DNA of 24,045 nucleotides from an uncultured Bacillota bacterium (GTDB lineage: Bacteria > Bacillota > Clostridia > Lachnospirales > Lachnospiraceae), in contig CAJKMA010000037.1 in NCBI GenBank assembly GCA_905200905.1, positions 1 through 24,045 of the forward strand, given 5' to 3'. The first letter of the stretch is position 1. Every line of letters starts with the position of its first letter. The notes beneath the pieces are model-generated. The model was given only the letters and a program-made list of their open reading frames with translations, did not search any database and was not told where the DNA came from. Made by a program: the position numbers and the translations under genes. Positions 23,991-24,045 of this stretch are shown piece after piece.

Positions 23991-24045
23991 GGGATCTTAG
24001 CTCAGCTGGGAGAGCATCTGCCTTACAAGCAGAGGGTCATAGGTT
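23991..24045 (+). tRNA. tRNA-Val (anticodon UAC), 3' end cut by the window
   Basis: Acceptor strand GGGATCT, then TA, D-arm GCTC-AGCTGGGA-GAGC and A26. The anticodon stem TCTGC/GCAGA encloses loop CTTACAA, giving anticodon TAC (valine). The variable loop GGGTC and start of the T-arm follow before the window ends, so the T-loop and acceptor 3' strand are not seen. It may head a tRNA cluster. Confidence 0.93.

Noticed and set aside
1..24045. CRISPR arrays, insertion sequences, prophage or defence systems
   Set aside because: No regularly spaced repeats, transposase, integrase, Cas or toxin-antitoxin-like protein was seen on either strand.

Overview
The window looks like chromosomal DNA from a spore-forming, low-to-moderate GC Firmicute, most likely a gut Lachnospiraceae of the Blautia / Ruminococcus gnavus type (inferred from protein style, AGGAGG-type ribosome binding sites and a sigG gene; no rRNA or other decisive marker is present). 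It is almost fully coding and looks like core genome. I see no insertion sequence, phage gene, integrase or CRISPR array.

Left part (1-7000): the 3' end of a MATE transporter runs into a convergent AraC-type regulator. A tiny self-contained transcription unit (promoter, 46-aa ORF, terminator) follows. The acetolactate synthase operon ilvB-ilvN lies on the minus strand. Divergent from it is a large SWIM/SNF2 helicase gene that is interrupted by an in-frame TAA 38 codons before its natural end.

Middle (7000-13850): a TRAP transporter operon has a small permease DctQ and then a single 783-aa protein in which the DctM permease is fused to a DctP-type solute-binding domain. A strong terminator hairpin sits directly in front of dctQ. 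A convergent NCS2 purine permease shares a long, nested hairpin element with the TRAP operon at their 3' ends. A GH13 glycogen-debranching-type enzyme follows.

Right part (13850-24045): a cytidylate-kinase-like protein (minus) is divergent from a CpsA-type LCP cell-wall protein (plus). A lysine riboswitch with a terminator then precedes an NhaC-family transporter, which is therefore probably a lysine transporter. A second MATE transporter and the forespore sigma factor sigG lie on the minus strand; sigG is preceded by a SigF/SigG-type promoter candidate. The operon udp-cdd-deoB-deoC (pyrimidine nucleoside salvage and catabolism) follows on the plus strand and ends at a strong terminator. The window closes inside a tRNA-Val(UAC) gene with a near-consensus promoter.

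Most likely to repay a second look: the DctM-DctP fusion, the nonsense codon in the SNF2 gene, the nested hairpin at 10048-10191, the terminator just before dctQ, the lysine riboswitch/NhaC pair and the orphan 46-aa peptide unit.
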